Assembly (NCBI RefSeq): GCF_001655675.1
Contig: NZ_LYRP01000002.1
Location: 93,749 to 157,748, forward strand
Origin: Mangrovibacter phragmitis
Lineage (GTDB): Bacteria; Pseudomonadota; Gammaproteobacteria; Enterobacterales; Enterobacteriaceae
Reading direction: 5' to 3'
DNA: 64,000 nucleotides
Below the pieces are notes generated by a model that saw only the letters and a program-made list of their open reading frames with translations, was not told the DNA's origin and searched no databases. Shown here one piece after another: positions 44,036 to 52,135 of the stretch. The position numbers were made by a program, and so were the translations under genes. Each line of letters starts with the position of its first letter. The stretch's first letter is position 1.

Positions 44036-44746
44036 CTAAATAACACGAACTGCTTTTAAAAATCCCTGCACCAACGGAGATGGGCGTTTATCAAGGGATG
44101 AGCGTTCATGCTGAAAGAGTGTCGCAACAAAATAAGGATGGGATGACAACTCAACCACCCTTGCTTCGCCTTCCTTGTTAGTTCCGGAGACGACCAAATC
44201 CTGCCCAGCCAGCCGGGCTATAAAATCTTCTGAGACACTATAGAGGCAATTGTAGTGTTCAGTAATTTCTGACTTTCCATACGCCTTTGCAATTTGTGTA
44301 TCCGGGTGAAGTAAGACAACTTCGGATTTCCCTGCAAGGGGGCAGGATAAAGGTGTGATGATGATATTCCCACCGGTTCCTGTCTCAGCATGCGCAGCAT
44401 CAGACATTCCCATAACATTTCGGGCATATTCAATCAGAACATACTGGAACCCTGCACATGTGCCAAGAAATGGTATCCCTTGCTCACGCGCATAGCGAAT
44501 AGCCAATAACACACCCTCAGTCTTTTTATAAGGACTTCCTGGAACAACCCAGATGGCATCATAGCCCACCAGGTCTTCACCAGAATTTATTTCTTCTGTT
44601 GCAATCCAGTCATAATCTGCCGTCACACCAAGCACAGCAGCAGCGTCATCTAACGCTAAATGAATGGCATCATGTACTACGGATTCATGGTTGTAATCAC
44701 CAACCAGAGCGATACGAAGTGTGGACTTCGGCAGTGAGGTAGTCAT
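44036..44746 (-). CDS. CTP-synthase-C-terminal-like glutamine amidotransferase
   Basis: A stand-alone class I glutamine amidotransferase domain resembling the C-terminal half of PyrG. IALVGDYN opens the Rossmann-like core, VVPGSPYKKTEGVL follows, the nucleophile Cys is in FLGTCAGFQYVLIEYARN near residue 95, and the His/Glu partners in SSHPYFVATLFQHE near 200. 236 residues. No synthetase domain is present, so its acceptor is unknown; homologues in enterics are annotated only by this similarity. Not in the E. coli K-12 locus. Confidence 0.82.
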   Translation of the reverse strand: MTTSLPKSTLRIALVGDYNHESVVHDAIHLALDDAAAVLGVTADYDWIATEEINSGEDLVGYDAIWVVPGSPYKKTEGVLLAIRYAREQGIPFLGTCAGFQYVLIEYARNVMGMSDAAHAETGTGGNIIITPLSCPLAGKSEVVLLHPDTQIAKAYGKSEITEHYNCLYSVSEDFIARLAGQDLVVSGTNKEGEARVVELSSHPYFVATLFQHERSSLDKRPSPLVQGFLKAVRVI

Positions 44747-45102
44747 AGGGTAACCCTTATTACACAGTAATGGCTTACTTAAGTAATTTTACATGACACT
44801 CAGGAACCCAAATAGCCAATAAACGACCTGTTTATTTACTCTGCAACTGTATTGCAGAGCCGATCACATTAACGGGTGTTTTTTTGGGGAAAACAAGCTA
44901 ACTGGCTGACAGCAGGATTAAAAATTTATGATAAGTCTGCCAGAAAAAAGATTGATACATGATAGCGGGTAATTTGTGTGCGGGAAAAGTCGTTTAAAAA
45001 GCGTTGTAGCATTCTGAAAAGATCCATTCAGGTGGGATTAACCTCTCCTGGCTTGCCCTGCCGTTTTCTTTCATGCAGGGGAAACCAGATACGGACACAC
45101 GA
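44747..45102. other. 356-bp intergenic region with an operator-like dyad
   Basis: No gene. CTCTGCAA (44839-44846), 5 bp, TTGCAGAG (44852-44859) is a perfect 21-bp dyad about 95 bp upstream of the amidotransferase-like gene, suitable for a homodimeric regulator. Near 45056-45080 CCCTGC and GCAGGG could form a weak hairpin after the next gene. Confidence 0.45.
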
Positions 45103-45408
45103 TTAATCCATCATTCTTTCCAGCACATCGCTGGATGAAAAGTCACTATCAAGCGGCATCAGGTGATCATCACGCACAAATGCAAAACCCGGTTGCCTGT
45201 CGAACGCGATAACATCTCCTGTAACCAACCACAGACTGCACCCTGAATCTGCTGGCAGTACTGTATCTACGCCGTTGACCGGATTAATGAAACGTTCACC
45301 GGGGCAGTAACGTTCAAACAGGCAGACAGACTTACCGATATTTACTCGACCAGACAAAGTTCTGGCACCAATAATCAAGGCCAGACTACCAGGTTTTAGC
45401 GCGCTCAT
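45103..45408 (-). CDS. small protein of unknown function
   Basis: A 101-residue protein with no signal peptide. It begins MSALKPGSLALIIGARTLSG, reminiscent of a KOW/SH3-like beta fold, contains three cysteines and ends with an acidic helix (SSSDVLERMMD). GAAAAGGA precedes the ATG closely. I do not recognise a family. It sits alone between two long non-coding stretches. Confidence 0.6.
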   Translation of the reverse strand: MSALKPGSLALIIGARTLSGRVNIGKSVCLFERYCPGERFINPVNGVDTVLPADSGCSLWLVTGDVIAFDRQPGFAFVRDDHLMPLDSDFSSSDVLERMMD

Positions 45409-45791
45409 TTCCTTTTCTCTTACACTGATTTTTGACGGCGTAGATCAGAGCATTCCTGGTGTAAAAAGTAAATATTTTTTGTACAAAAAATGATTATATT
45501 ACATACATATGAAAACACAGTTACTGATAATGTGTCTCAACATCATTAACAGTTTGCAACGGACTGCCCCGAATAATATCTAACCGCTTTAATAAATGGT
45601 TTTGGTGAACAACCAATCTTATCCTTCAAGTTTCCAGACAACTATTTTATCTAACAGTCAAAAAACAGCACAGAAACCCCGCTTAACACAAATTCCACAT
45701 TACCTCCATTATTAATTCTTTTTTTACTGCTAGATTTTATTTGTTCAGGGATAACCCCCGAACCTCATTCCATAATCAATAAGTTGACTTT
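45409..45791. other. non-coding AT-rich stretch
   Basis: No gene and no clear promoter. It precedes an isolated strong terminator on the plus strand although no plus-strand gene lies within 1.8 kb upstream, so it may encode a short transcript. Confidence 0.4.
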
Positions 45792-45824
45792 GGCCCCACC
45801 CCTTGCAATGGGGCCTTTTTTTTT
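45792..45824 (+). terminator. orphan intrinsic terminator 1
   Basis: GGCCCCA, a 10-nt loop and TGGGGCC, then T9. Strong and plus-strand, but the nearest upstream plus-strand gene is nimT, ending at 43978 with its own hairpin. Confidence 0.85.
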
Positions 45825-45864
45825 ATCTTCTTTCATACCGCCTGAATTTTCTGCAAATACGGTT

Positions 45865-45894
45865 TTGACATTTATTCATAAGCCTGGATATAAA
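45865..45894 (+). promoter_or_regulatory. sigma-70 promoter of the candidate small RNA
   Basis: A perfect -35 TTGACA (45865-45870), an 18-bp spacer and the -10 TATAAA (45889-45894). Transcription would begin near A45901. Confidence 0.65.
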
Positions 45895-45900
45895 TTCCAT

Positions 45901-46022
45901 AATTTCTCCATGTTCTGTTCACTATTAGCGAGTACATTTGCTGTGTTCTCATTGAAAACCAGAGAGCATCATTCCCTATTGATAAATCATTTTTCCCCAT
46001 CCACTCTGGATGGGGTTTTTTT
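45901..46022 (+). ncRNA. candidate trans-acting small RNA, about 122 nt
   Basis: A transcript from the promoter at 45865-45894 would end at a strong terminator: CCCCATCCA, CTC loop, TGGATGGGG, then T7 (45995-46022). The 94-nt region before the hairpin is U/A-rich with unpaired stretches, as in Hfq-dependent RNAs, and the T7 tail fits an Hfq-binding 3' end. An open frame crosses the region but runs through the terminator and lacks a ribosome site. I do not recognise a known enterobacterial sRNA. Confidence 0.5.
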
Positions 46023-46289
46023 ATCAAAAAATGCCATTACGCGCTCAATAACCGTTTTTCAATGCAGTAAACTGCCTGCCCACGTCTGCCATATCAGCAA
46101 CAGAAATGCCAAAGTAAATGCATTATGCGCTACCACTGGTTAATGGGTAGCAAAAACCATTGTTGGTCTCCCTTCAGTAGTCAGCACTCAGGCAGTACAA
46201 TTTCCATACTGATTTCACATAAATGCGGTGATTTACCCGTGTGATAATTTATGGCCTAATAGCTTTTTTTCACCTGCCTGAAAATATTT

Positions 46290-47474
46290 ATGCTAACCAT
46301 ACTTCATTTCTGTTTTGCGCTGATTGTTATCCTGGCACTGGCCTGGCTGGCAAGTTTCGAACGCAAGAAAATTCGCATTCGTTATATCCTTCAATTAGTT
46401 GTTATAGAAGCTGTTCTGGCATGGTTTTTCCTGCATGCTGAGGGAGGGCTAATTGTTATTAAACATGTTGCCAGTCTGTTTGACTCGCTACTTCATTTCG
46501 CAAGCCAGGGAACCGATTTTGTCTTTGGCGGAATGAGTAAACAAGGCATGGCATTTGTTTTCTTAGGTGTGTTGTGCCCAATTGTTTTTATTTCAGCATT
46601 GATCGGCATTTTACAACACTGGCGAATTCTTCCTGTTCTGATTCGCATCTTCGGGACAATTCTGTCAAAAATTAATGGAATGGGGAAACTGGAATCGTTC
46701 AATGCAGTCAGTTCCCTGACGCTCGGTCAGTCTGAAAACTTTATTGCCTACAAAGGTGTACTGGCTCAATTATCACCTCAGCGCATGTTCACTATGGCAG
46801 CCACTGCGATGTCAACAGTATCGCTATCCATTGTAGGGGCGTACATGACAATGCTTGAACCACGTTATGTTGTTGCCGCCCTGATACTGAATATGTTCAG
46901 TACCTTTATTATCCTGTCTGTCATCAACCCGACACAGCCAGGAAAAGATCCAGAAGTTCAGTTAGAGAAGCTTCATGAGTCACAAAGTTTTTTTGAAATG
47001 CTTGGGGAATACATTCTGGCGGGCTTTAAAGTTGCAATGATAATCCTGGCTATGTTGATTGGTTTTATTGCAATTATCAGTGCCATTAACGCACTGTTCT
47101 CAACGCTCTTCGGCTACAGTTTTCAACAACTTCTGGGGTTTGTATTTTACCCGTTAGCCTGGCTCGTGGGGATCCCTCAGGTGGATGCTCTGCAGGCTGG
47201 AAGTATCATGGCAACGAAATTAGTGGCCAATGAATTTGTCGCCATGATCGATTTACAAAAAATCGCCCATGGAATGACACCGCGAGGCTTAGGTATTCTG
47301 TCGGTATTTTTGGTCTCTTTTGCCAATTTTGCGTCTATTGGCATTGTGGCTGGTGCAATTAAAGGCCTGGATGAGCGCCAGGGGAATACTGTTTCTCGCT
47401 ATGGATTACGTCTGGTGTATGGGGCTACGTTGGTGAGCCTGCTGTCAGCCGCTTTTGCCGGGCTGGTGCTGTAA
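46290..47474 (+). CDS. nupC: NupC-family nucleoside:proton symporter
   Basis: Concentrative nucleoside transporter of the inner membrane. Family motifs are [34 protein letters not shown] (conserved Gln/Glu in substrate site) and [18 protein letters not shown]. 394 residues; highly similar to E. coli NupC but at another locus, so it may be an additional paralogue. The ATG at 46290 has a poor ribosome site. Follows the candidate small RNA. Confidence 0.85.
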   Translation: MLTILHFCFALIVILALAWLASFERKKIRIRYILQLVVIEAVLAWFFLHAEGGLIVIKHVASLFDSLLHFASQGTDFVFGGMSKQGMAFVFLGVLCPIVFISALIGILQHWRILPVLIRIFGTILSKINGMGKLESFNAVSSLTLGQSENFIAYKGVLAQLSPQRMFTMAATAMSTVSLSIVGAYMTMLEPRYVVAALILNMFSTFIILSVINPTQPGKDPEVQLEKLHESQSFFEMLGEYILAGFKVAMIILAMLIGFIAIISAINALFSTLFGYSFQQLLGFVFYPLAWLVGIPQVDALQAGSIMATKLVANEFVAMIDLQKIAHGMTPRGLGILSVFLVSFANFASIGIVAGAIKGLDERQGNTVSRYGLRLVYGATLVSLLSAAFAGLVL

Positions 47475-47494
47475 TCCCCTGACAATCTGTTGAT

Positions 47495-47519
47495 ATGTGG
47501 CGGAGTAAAACCGCCACAT
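47495..47519. terminator. hairpin after the nupC-like gene
   Basis: ATGTGGCGG, 7-nt loop, CCGCCACAT: perfect 9-bp stem between the convergent nupC-like and DUF3574 genes. Confidence 0.65.
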
Positions 47520-47526
47520 GTTAGCG

Positions 47527-47964
47527 TTAAAAACCCACACATACCGTGTCGTCTACACGCATTACTGAATCTTGTGCAAACCGGGTTTTATATACAGAAC
47601 GCAAGGTTTCTATCTTTTGGTTTTCAACCGGGTCGTTGCCATGAATTAACATTAACGCCTTACTATTTTCTTTTGCCAGTTTACCGTCATTGCCCAACCA
47701 CTGCCCGCGAGCATCAAACACAGTCAACCCATCACGAAAGCGCGGTGTCACATCCTGATCAACAAAGTGCTGCCACTCAGTGCTGCTGATATCAGGACCT
47801 CCAGAGCGGCTCAGGCCAAAGTACAATGTTGTTTGTACCATAGGATCACCCACTTTACAGGTTGCATCCACCTTTCCGGCTGTTTTGGTCGTTGGCGCAG
47901 TACAGCCTGCCAGCGAGAAAGCCAGCAACACTGCAGAAATGCCCGCCACTAATACGTTTTTCAT
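47527..47964 (-). CDS. DUF3574 lipoprotein
   Basis: A 145-residue predicted lipoprotein: signal peptide and lipobox FSLAGC (Cys at 21). The mature part matches the DUF3574 family (TTLYFGLSRSGG; WQHFVDQDVTPRFRDGLTVF). Two further cysteines (TCKVGD and TVCVGF) may pair. Function unknown; envelope location inferred. Confidence 0.8.
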   Translation of the reverse strand: MKNVLVAGISAVLLAFSLAGCTAPTTKTAGKVDATCKVGDPMVQTTLYFGLSRSGGPDISSTEWQHFVDQDVTPRFRDGLTVFDARGQWLGNDGKLAKENSKALMLIHGNDPVENQKIETLRSVYKTRFAQDSVMRVDDTVCVGF

Positions 47965-48080
47965 TTATTCACCTGCCTGACTATCATCTGAATCATTGTT
48001 ATTGGTATACAGCTTTGTATTACACTTCTGAATAGAATACGAAATTCAAAGGAATAGCAAGCAGACAGGTAAGAAGTGCA

Positions 48081-48102
48081 GGAAGGCCATGAGTTGCCTT
48101 CC
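48081..48102 (-). terminator. hairpin after the small gene at 48118
   Basis: GGAAGGC, 8-nt loop, GCCTTCC just past the stop on the minus strand. No T tract, so low certainty. Confidence 0.45.
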
Positions 48103-48117
48103 CGGAATGGTTAATAC

Positions 48118-48378
48118 TCAGCTTGCGGTTTTGTCCTGAATGAATTTAATCGCTTCTTCTTCCGTCATTCCCATACCATGTACGCGCAGGTCAACCTCGT
48201 CTTCATTCGCTTTATTTGTGAAGGTTTGTGTCTGTGATACGTCAAACACACCACTGATGATGTCACCCCGTTGAATATCATCACTGGATTGTAACTCAGC
48301 GACAATAAATCCCCCATCTTCATCACGCAACACAATGAAACCAATACGGTGTTCATGCAATACGACAACAGCATCCAT
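48118..48378 (-). CDS. small acidic protein of unknown function
   Basis: 86 residues from the ATG at 48378, which has AAGAGGG eight bases upstream (the frame is open up to 48459). The sequence begins MDAVVVLHEHRIGFIVLRDE, is beta-rich in its first half (a small barrel or OB-like core is plausible) and ends in a helix EEEAIKFIQDK. No family recognised. It lies just upstream of, and on the same strand as, the DUF3574 gene. Confidence 0.6.
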   Translation of the reverse strand: MDAVVVLHEHRIGFIVLRDEDGGFIVAELQSSDDIQRGDIISGVFDVSQTQTFTNKANEDEVDLRVHGMGMTEEEAIKFIQDKTAS

Positions 48379-48599
48379 CAGGTTTGCCCTCTTGTTATTC
48401 ATTGAAACAATGCACCATTCCTGCAATTGTCCGGGCAGGAGGTAACTCAACCTCACCACAAAGCGTGGCTATACTTTCATTATCGGCCCGCAACAGAAAA
48501 ACCTGCGCAGAAAAATGAATAACCGAGATAATTCACACCATTGCAGCAAACTGGTTTTGGTAGCCACAGTTCATCAATGTGATTTCTGCCTCTCACCTG

Positions 48600-48830
48600 T
48601 CAATGCTTCATATCAGGAGGTGTATTCAGCATGCTCACAGCATTTTGCAGTAGCTCAATCAACTCAAGTGCAGTTTCTTTGCTCAGTAAAAAGTTTTTGT
48701 CGCTGTGAATAGTGGGGTCCGTTGGTGTAGCCAGAAATTGGGGGGTAACAATCAATGCATCGTAATCTTTTGCGATGCGTATATCTAACCCAGCCAGCGG
48801 GAAAGTTTCATACTTTTGCTCTTCTTTCAT
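48600..48830 (-). CDS. BssS-like small protein
   Basis: 76 residues from the ATG at 48830. The pattern FPLAGLDIRIAKDYDALIV followed by SKETALELIELLQNAV resembles BssS (YceP), a biofilm and stress regulator of E. coli, in order and spacing, though identity is moderate. It may be a divergent paralogue. GGGG lies upstream of the ATG; a longer frame reaches 48875. Confidence 0.6.
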   Translation of the reverse strand: MKEEQKYETFPLAGLDIRIAKDYDALIVTPQFLATPTDPTIHSDKNFLLSKETALELIELLQNAVSMLNTPPDMKH

Positions 48831-49231
48831 GGGCACCCCAACTTCATCCTTACCTTTCACACCAGCAGGAAACAAAATATCCCCCGCAGTCTGGTTAATG
48901 GCATATCATTCGGCCTAATAAATGTCTCTAAGGAGAAAGTATGATTTATCATTAACCACTTTGATTTATAAGGATAATTTTAAAATCTATTGGTATCTGT
49001 ACGGGGAAATAATGCGGTTTGACTGGTCGTTCTGAAAAACAATAACTCTATATCATTCACTGACAGACACCCCGTTCATCACAAGACGTTAATCACTATT
49101 CCATCAATTAAATTGCTTAACGCAGACTCTTTAATCAAGTGTAGGTGAATTTTCTGAACGGAAAGAGACTCAGTGAGAATACATAACCAGGTTCAGGCCA
49201 GACCACGGTAGCCCTGAACCTGGTCGCGGTA
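48831..49231. other. 401-bp intergenic region
   Basis: No credible gene; a 4-codon and a 37-codon open frame near 48920-49035 lack support. At 49186-49224 ACCAGGTTCAGG and CCTGAACCTGGT form a perfect 12-bp stem with a 15-nt loop, directly after the stop of the DsbA-like gene and likely its terminator although no T tract follows. Confidence 0.5.
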
Positions 49232-50017
49232 TTAAGGGTGCATAGCTCTTGTAATAGCAGACTGTAACTCTTCAGCAGGCACAGCACCTGGCAGCACAGT
49301 GGTATTTTGCGGGTTAGCACCTGAAACTGGCATCACGATAAGGCCTGGCGTCCCGGTAAGGCCAATCGCCTGCGCAAGCTCACTGTTAGAAGTAAATATT
49401 TTTTCAGCATCTTTGGCTTTAATACCAGCCTGAGCACCTGCTGCACGGGTTGCAGAATCAATATCTTTGAGTGTAAGAGCACCTTCGAAATGACCGGTAT
49501 TGTACACCGCATTATGGTAAGTGATATACGCAGAAGGCCCCTTCTGTTGCCAAACAGCCAAACCGCGTTCAGCCGCAGTTAATGAGTTGGTCCAGCGCTG
49601 GGCGAAAATAGGCCAGTCCTTAAAGATATAACGCACCCCAGGGTTACTCTTCATCGTGGCTTCCAGCTCTGGAGCCAGATGGCTACAGTACACACACTGG
49701 TAATCAAAAAACTCAATCACCGCAACTTTAGCATCAGCGGGGCCAATGGTTGGCGTGTTTTTATCGTCCAGAAGTGATTTCTGGTTATCTAATACCTGTT
49801 TCAGCATGGTTTGCTGTTGTTCAGCTTGCTGCTGCTCCTGGAGTTTCTGGCTTGCCTGCACCAAAACCTCAGGGTGAGCAACCAGATAATCTGCAGCGAT
49901 TTTCCCAATTTCAGCTTGTTGTGCCGCAGTAAAACCAGTGGTGGTACCTTCTGCACCTGCGGCAAACGTTGCCAGTAAGCAACCCGATACGGCAACGGAG
50001 ATTATTTTCTTCAGCAT
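49232..50017 (-). CDS. DsbA-family periplasmic thiol-disulfide oxidoreductase
   Basis: A 261-residue exported protein (signal peptide to about residue 22). A Gln-rich helical segment (LQEQQQAEQQQTMLKQVLDN) precedes a thioredoxin-fold DsbA-like domain with active site FFDYQCVYCSHLAPELE and the cis-Pro loop LTGTPGLIV. CVYC and the N-terminal helical extension resemble the Com1/ScsC/BdbD type rather than classical DsbA (CPHC). It may oxidise or isomerise periplasmic proteins. Start at ATG 50017; the codon before it is TTG. No partner membrane protein is adjacent. Confidence 0.82.
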   Translation of the reverse strand: MLKKIISVAVSGCLLATFAAGAEGTTTGFTAAQQAEIGKIAADYLVAHPEVLVQASQKLQEQQQAEQQQTMLKQVLDNQKSLLDDKNTPTIGPADAKVAVIEFFDYQCVYCSHLAPELEATMKSNPGVRYIFKDWPIFAQRWTNSLTAAERGLAVWQQKGPSAYITYHNAVYNTGHFEGALTLKDIDSATRAAGAQAGIKAKDAEKIFTSNSELAQAIGLTGTPGLIVMPVSGANPQNTTVLPGAVPAEELQSAITRAMHP

Positions 50018-50436
50018 CAAGACTCTTCTTGTGTTTAATAACGCATTACAGTGACCCCTGGCTTGAATATCAAACTAGGTAAGCCAGGGCTGGTGTACCA
50101 GAACATAACCAATATGCTAAACAGATTAGTTCAGATACCTGTGGCTGTGAAGCTACCCGTATCCGGGCATAACAAGATATTGCTACACATGCTTCTGACA
50201 GAAAACAACCATCAGCCAACAGCTACCAGAATCTTATCCGGTGAGTGAAATTGATACTCCTCAACATTAACAAATTGATCCATTCTTGCTGAATTTATAA
50301 CAAATTACCGGCTTCCGGGGCTCACTGATCCAATGCACCTTGTACTTGTTTCTCTCAATTTTGGTACCTGCGTCTCGCCAGACTGTTGCGATAAAGACTA
50401 GGATCATAATGCATTAACACAAAAAGGAGGTTGTCT
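50018..50436. other. 419-bp intergenic region
   Basis: No gene. Contains CCCTGGCTT (50056-50064) and AAGCCAGGG (50081-50089), a 9-bp inverted repeat 40 bp upstream of the DsbA-like start, a possible operator or leader hairpin. The uspF promoter must lie at the right end. Confidence 0.4.
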
Positions 50437-50871
50437 ATGTATCGAACGATACTGGTGCCCGTTGATGTTACGGAGCCTGAACTAACTGAAATGGTTGTTC
50501 CTCACGTCGAAACATTGGCAAAGTTAGAAGATGCCCGGGTGCATTTTCTGACGGTTATCCCACCGCTTCCTTACTACACAACACTGGGTCTGGCTTATTC
50601 TGCTGAGTTACCAGAGAAAGAGGACATCATTGGGGAATCCGGCAAGAAACTCGACGATGTTATTGCCCGTTTTTCAATACCCGAAGACCGGATTGAAAAA
50701 CATGTCACATGGGGCGCGCCTAAGGATCAAATATTAAACCTTGCAAAAGAAATTGATGCCAGTGTGATAGTTATTGCCTCCCATAAACCCAGTGTGACGA
50801 CATATTTACTGGGCTCAAATGCGGCGGTTGTAGTACGTCACGCAACTTGCCCGGTACTGGTCGTACGTTAA
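50437..50871 (+). CDS. uspF: universal stress protein UspF-like
   Basis: A 144-residue USP of the ATP-binding UspFG class. The N-terminal RTILVPVDV, the loop EKHVTWGAPKDQILNLAKEI and the ATP-binding tail GSNAAVVVRHATCPVLVV are intact. E. coli UspF is linked to adhesion and stress survival. AGGAGG lies 6 nt before the ATG at 50437. Terminator follows. Confidence 0.88.
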   Translation: MYRTILVPVDVTEPELTEMVVPHVETLAKLEDARVHFLTVIPPLPYYTTLGLAYSAELPEKEDIIGESGKKLDDVIARFSIPEDRIEKHVTWGAPKDQILNLAKEIDASVIVIASHKPSVTTYLLGSNAAVVVRHATCPVLVVR

Positions 50872-50896
50872 GTTCATAACCGCCATGTGTTATTTT

Positions 50897-50926
50897 CCCG
50901 GTGGTATTTACTCCACCGGGATGGTT
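50897..50926 (+). terminator. terminator of uspF
   Basis: CCCGGTGG, 8-nt loop, CCACCGGG, then ATGGTTTT. Confidence 0.7.
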
Positions 50927-51024
50927 TTATGCAGGTAAATGTCTCAACACTGTCGCCATATCTATTAGCGATCCCTTCCAGCGTCTTAATGAAACAGTGT
51001 GAATGGATACCTCCCCTCAAGTGA

Positions 51025-51189
51025 TTAACAGGTCAAAAAGCAACCCGGTGATAATTTGCCACATAACGCAATTCTTGCAGAAGGATGCACGGCCTTCAGA
51101 ACCTCCCCAACCAGTGATTCACGCAAAGAGGCTAACCCCAGAAGATCCATTTTTTCATGGATAACACTCACCCCAGGAGAATCATTCAT
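51025..51189 (-). CDS. possible 54-residue small protein
   Basis: The ATG at 51189 has a near-perfect AAGGAG six bases upstream. The product (starting MNDSPGVSVIHEKMDLLGLA) is a short amphipathic helix region with two cysteines near the end (ALCGKLSPGCFLTC, three in total). No family recognised; the strong ribosome site is the only positive evidence. Confidence 0.45.
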   Translation of the reverse strand: MNDSPGVSVIHEKMDLLGLASLRESLVGEVLKAVHPSARIALCGKLSPGCFLTC

Positions 51190-51395
51190 AATCCACTCCT
51201 TGTCATTCGCCATAGCACTGTATATAACCACAGTGTAACGTTTTATATTCTGGGCAATTGTCTGATTCTCTGAAAGGCACAGCTTTACAAATCAACGTTA
51301 ATCGTAAGTTGGGTAAAAAAAATGGTGTTCAGGCATTGCCACTACTAAGTGGCGCAGTAAGCTCATAAGCAAATAAATTGCAAAGGTGATTTCCT

Positions 51396-51848
51396 GTGAT
51401 TAAAGAATTTTTTGCACTAACGGATATTAGCAACCCGGGGAAGAGACAGGCAGCGATGTTACTGCTTACCGATCCAACAGGGCGCGTCGTGTTGCAACTT
51501 CGGGATGAACATAAACCGATTCGTTTTCCCGGCCACTGGTCATTATTTGGTGGTGCGATTGAAACTGGTGAAACGCCTCTTGATGCCGCCCGCCGTGAGC
51601 TCGCAGAGGAAACAGGCCTGGTTCCTGCTCAAAACATGTTTCGTCCTCTCACCGTTACACTGGCATCAGAAACCGGGCGTGAATTAATGTTTGTCTACCA
51701 TCTCAATCTTGAAATAACCCCCGCAGATATTCAATTACATGAAGGTGCCGGGTTTGGTTTCATGCTCGCAGAGCAGTTTCCGCAACTAAAACTGGTTCCC
51801 TGGCAATGGCCGGTATTTAACTATTTTTTCAGCAATCGAGACTTTTGA
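51396..51848 (+). CDS. Nudix hydrolase
   Basis: A 150-residue Nudix protein of unknown substrate. The box GX5EX7REUXEEXGU is complete ([20 protein letters not shown] then TGL) at about residues 53-75, preceded by [11 protein letters not shown] start at 51396 with AGGTGA upstream. Not part of the E. coli gene order; substrate cannot be inferred from neighbours. Confidence 0.88.
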   Translation: MIKEFFALTDISNPGKRQAAMLLLTDPTGRVVLQLRDEHKPIRFPGHWSLFGGAIETGETPLDAARRELAEETGLVPAQNMFRPLTVTLASETGRELMFVYHLNLEITPADIQLHEGAGFGFMLAEQFPQLKLVPWQWPVFNYFFSNRDF

Positions 51849-52135
51849 AACTGTCAATAATTTCATATACCAGAAAGATATGAAAAACAGATAATATAAG
51901 TATTCTTTTTTCTGCTATGACTTTCGTCACGCATTGCACAATTCATTTTTCTTATAGATATAAGAATTAAATATTTTGTTATTGTTTGTCGCATTTTTTT
52001 GCATATTACACGCCTACTATCATCTCTGATAACATCAGCTATTGGGTCAACACAAACTGACTCAATTAACTGCATTAGATTTCATAACAACAACCACAAC
52101 ATGAGCGTTTAGCTCTCACTATAATGAGGATAGTC
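51849..52135. promoter_or_regulatory. leader of the OppA-like gene with CA-rich tract
   Basis: 287 bp without a gene, AT-rich. At 52084-52101 ATAACAACAACCACAAC is a C/A-rich stretch about 35 nt before the ATG, the kind of sequence that the GcvB small RNA binds in oppA, dppA and other peptide and amino-acid transporter mRNAs. GAGG precedes the start. Confidence 0.45.

Noticed and set aside
45784..46143. 119-codon open frame over the candidate small RNA
   Set aside because: It runs through two intrinsic terminators, lacks a ribosome site and has no protein-like composition.
46200..46260. CRP site upstream of the nupC-like gene
   Set aside because: Only isolated TGTGA and TCACA halves are present, without the 6-bp spacing.
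48923..49036. 37-codon open frame after the BssS-like gene
   Set aside because: No ribosome site for its ATG and no support beyond openness.
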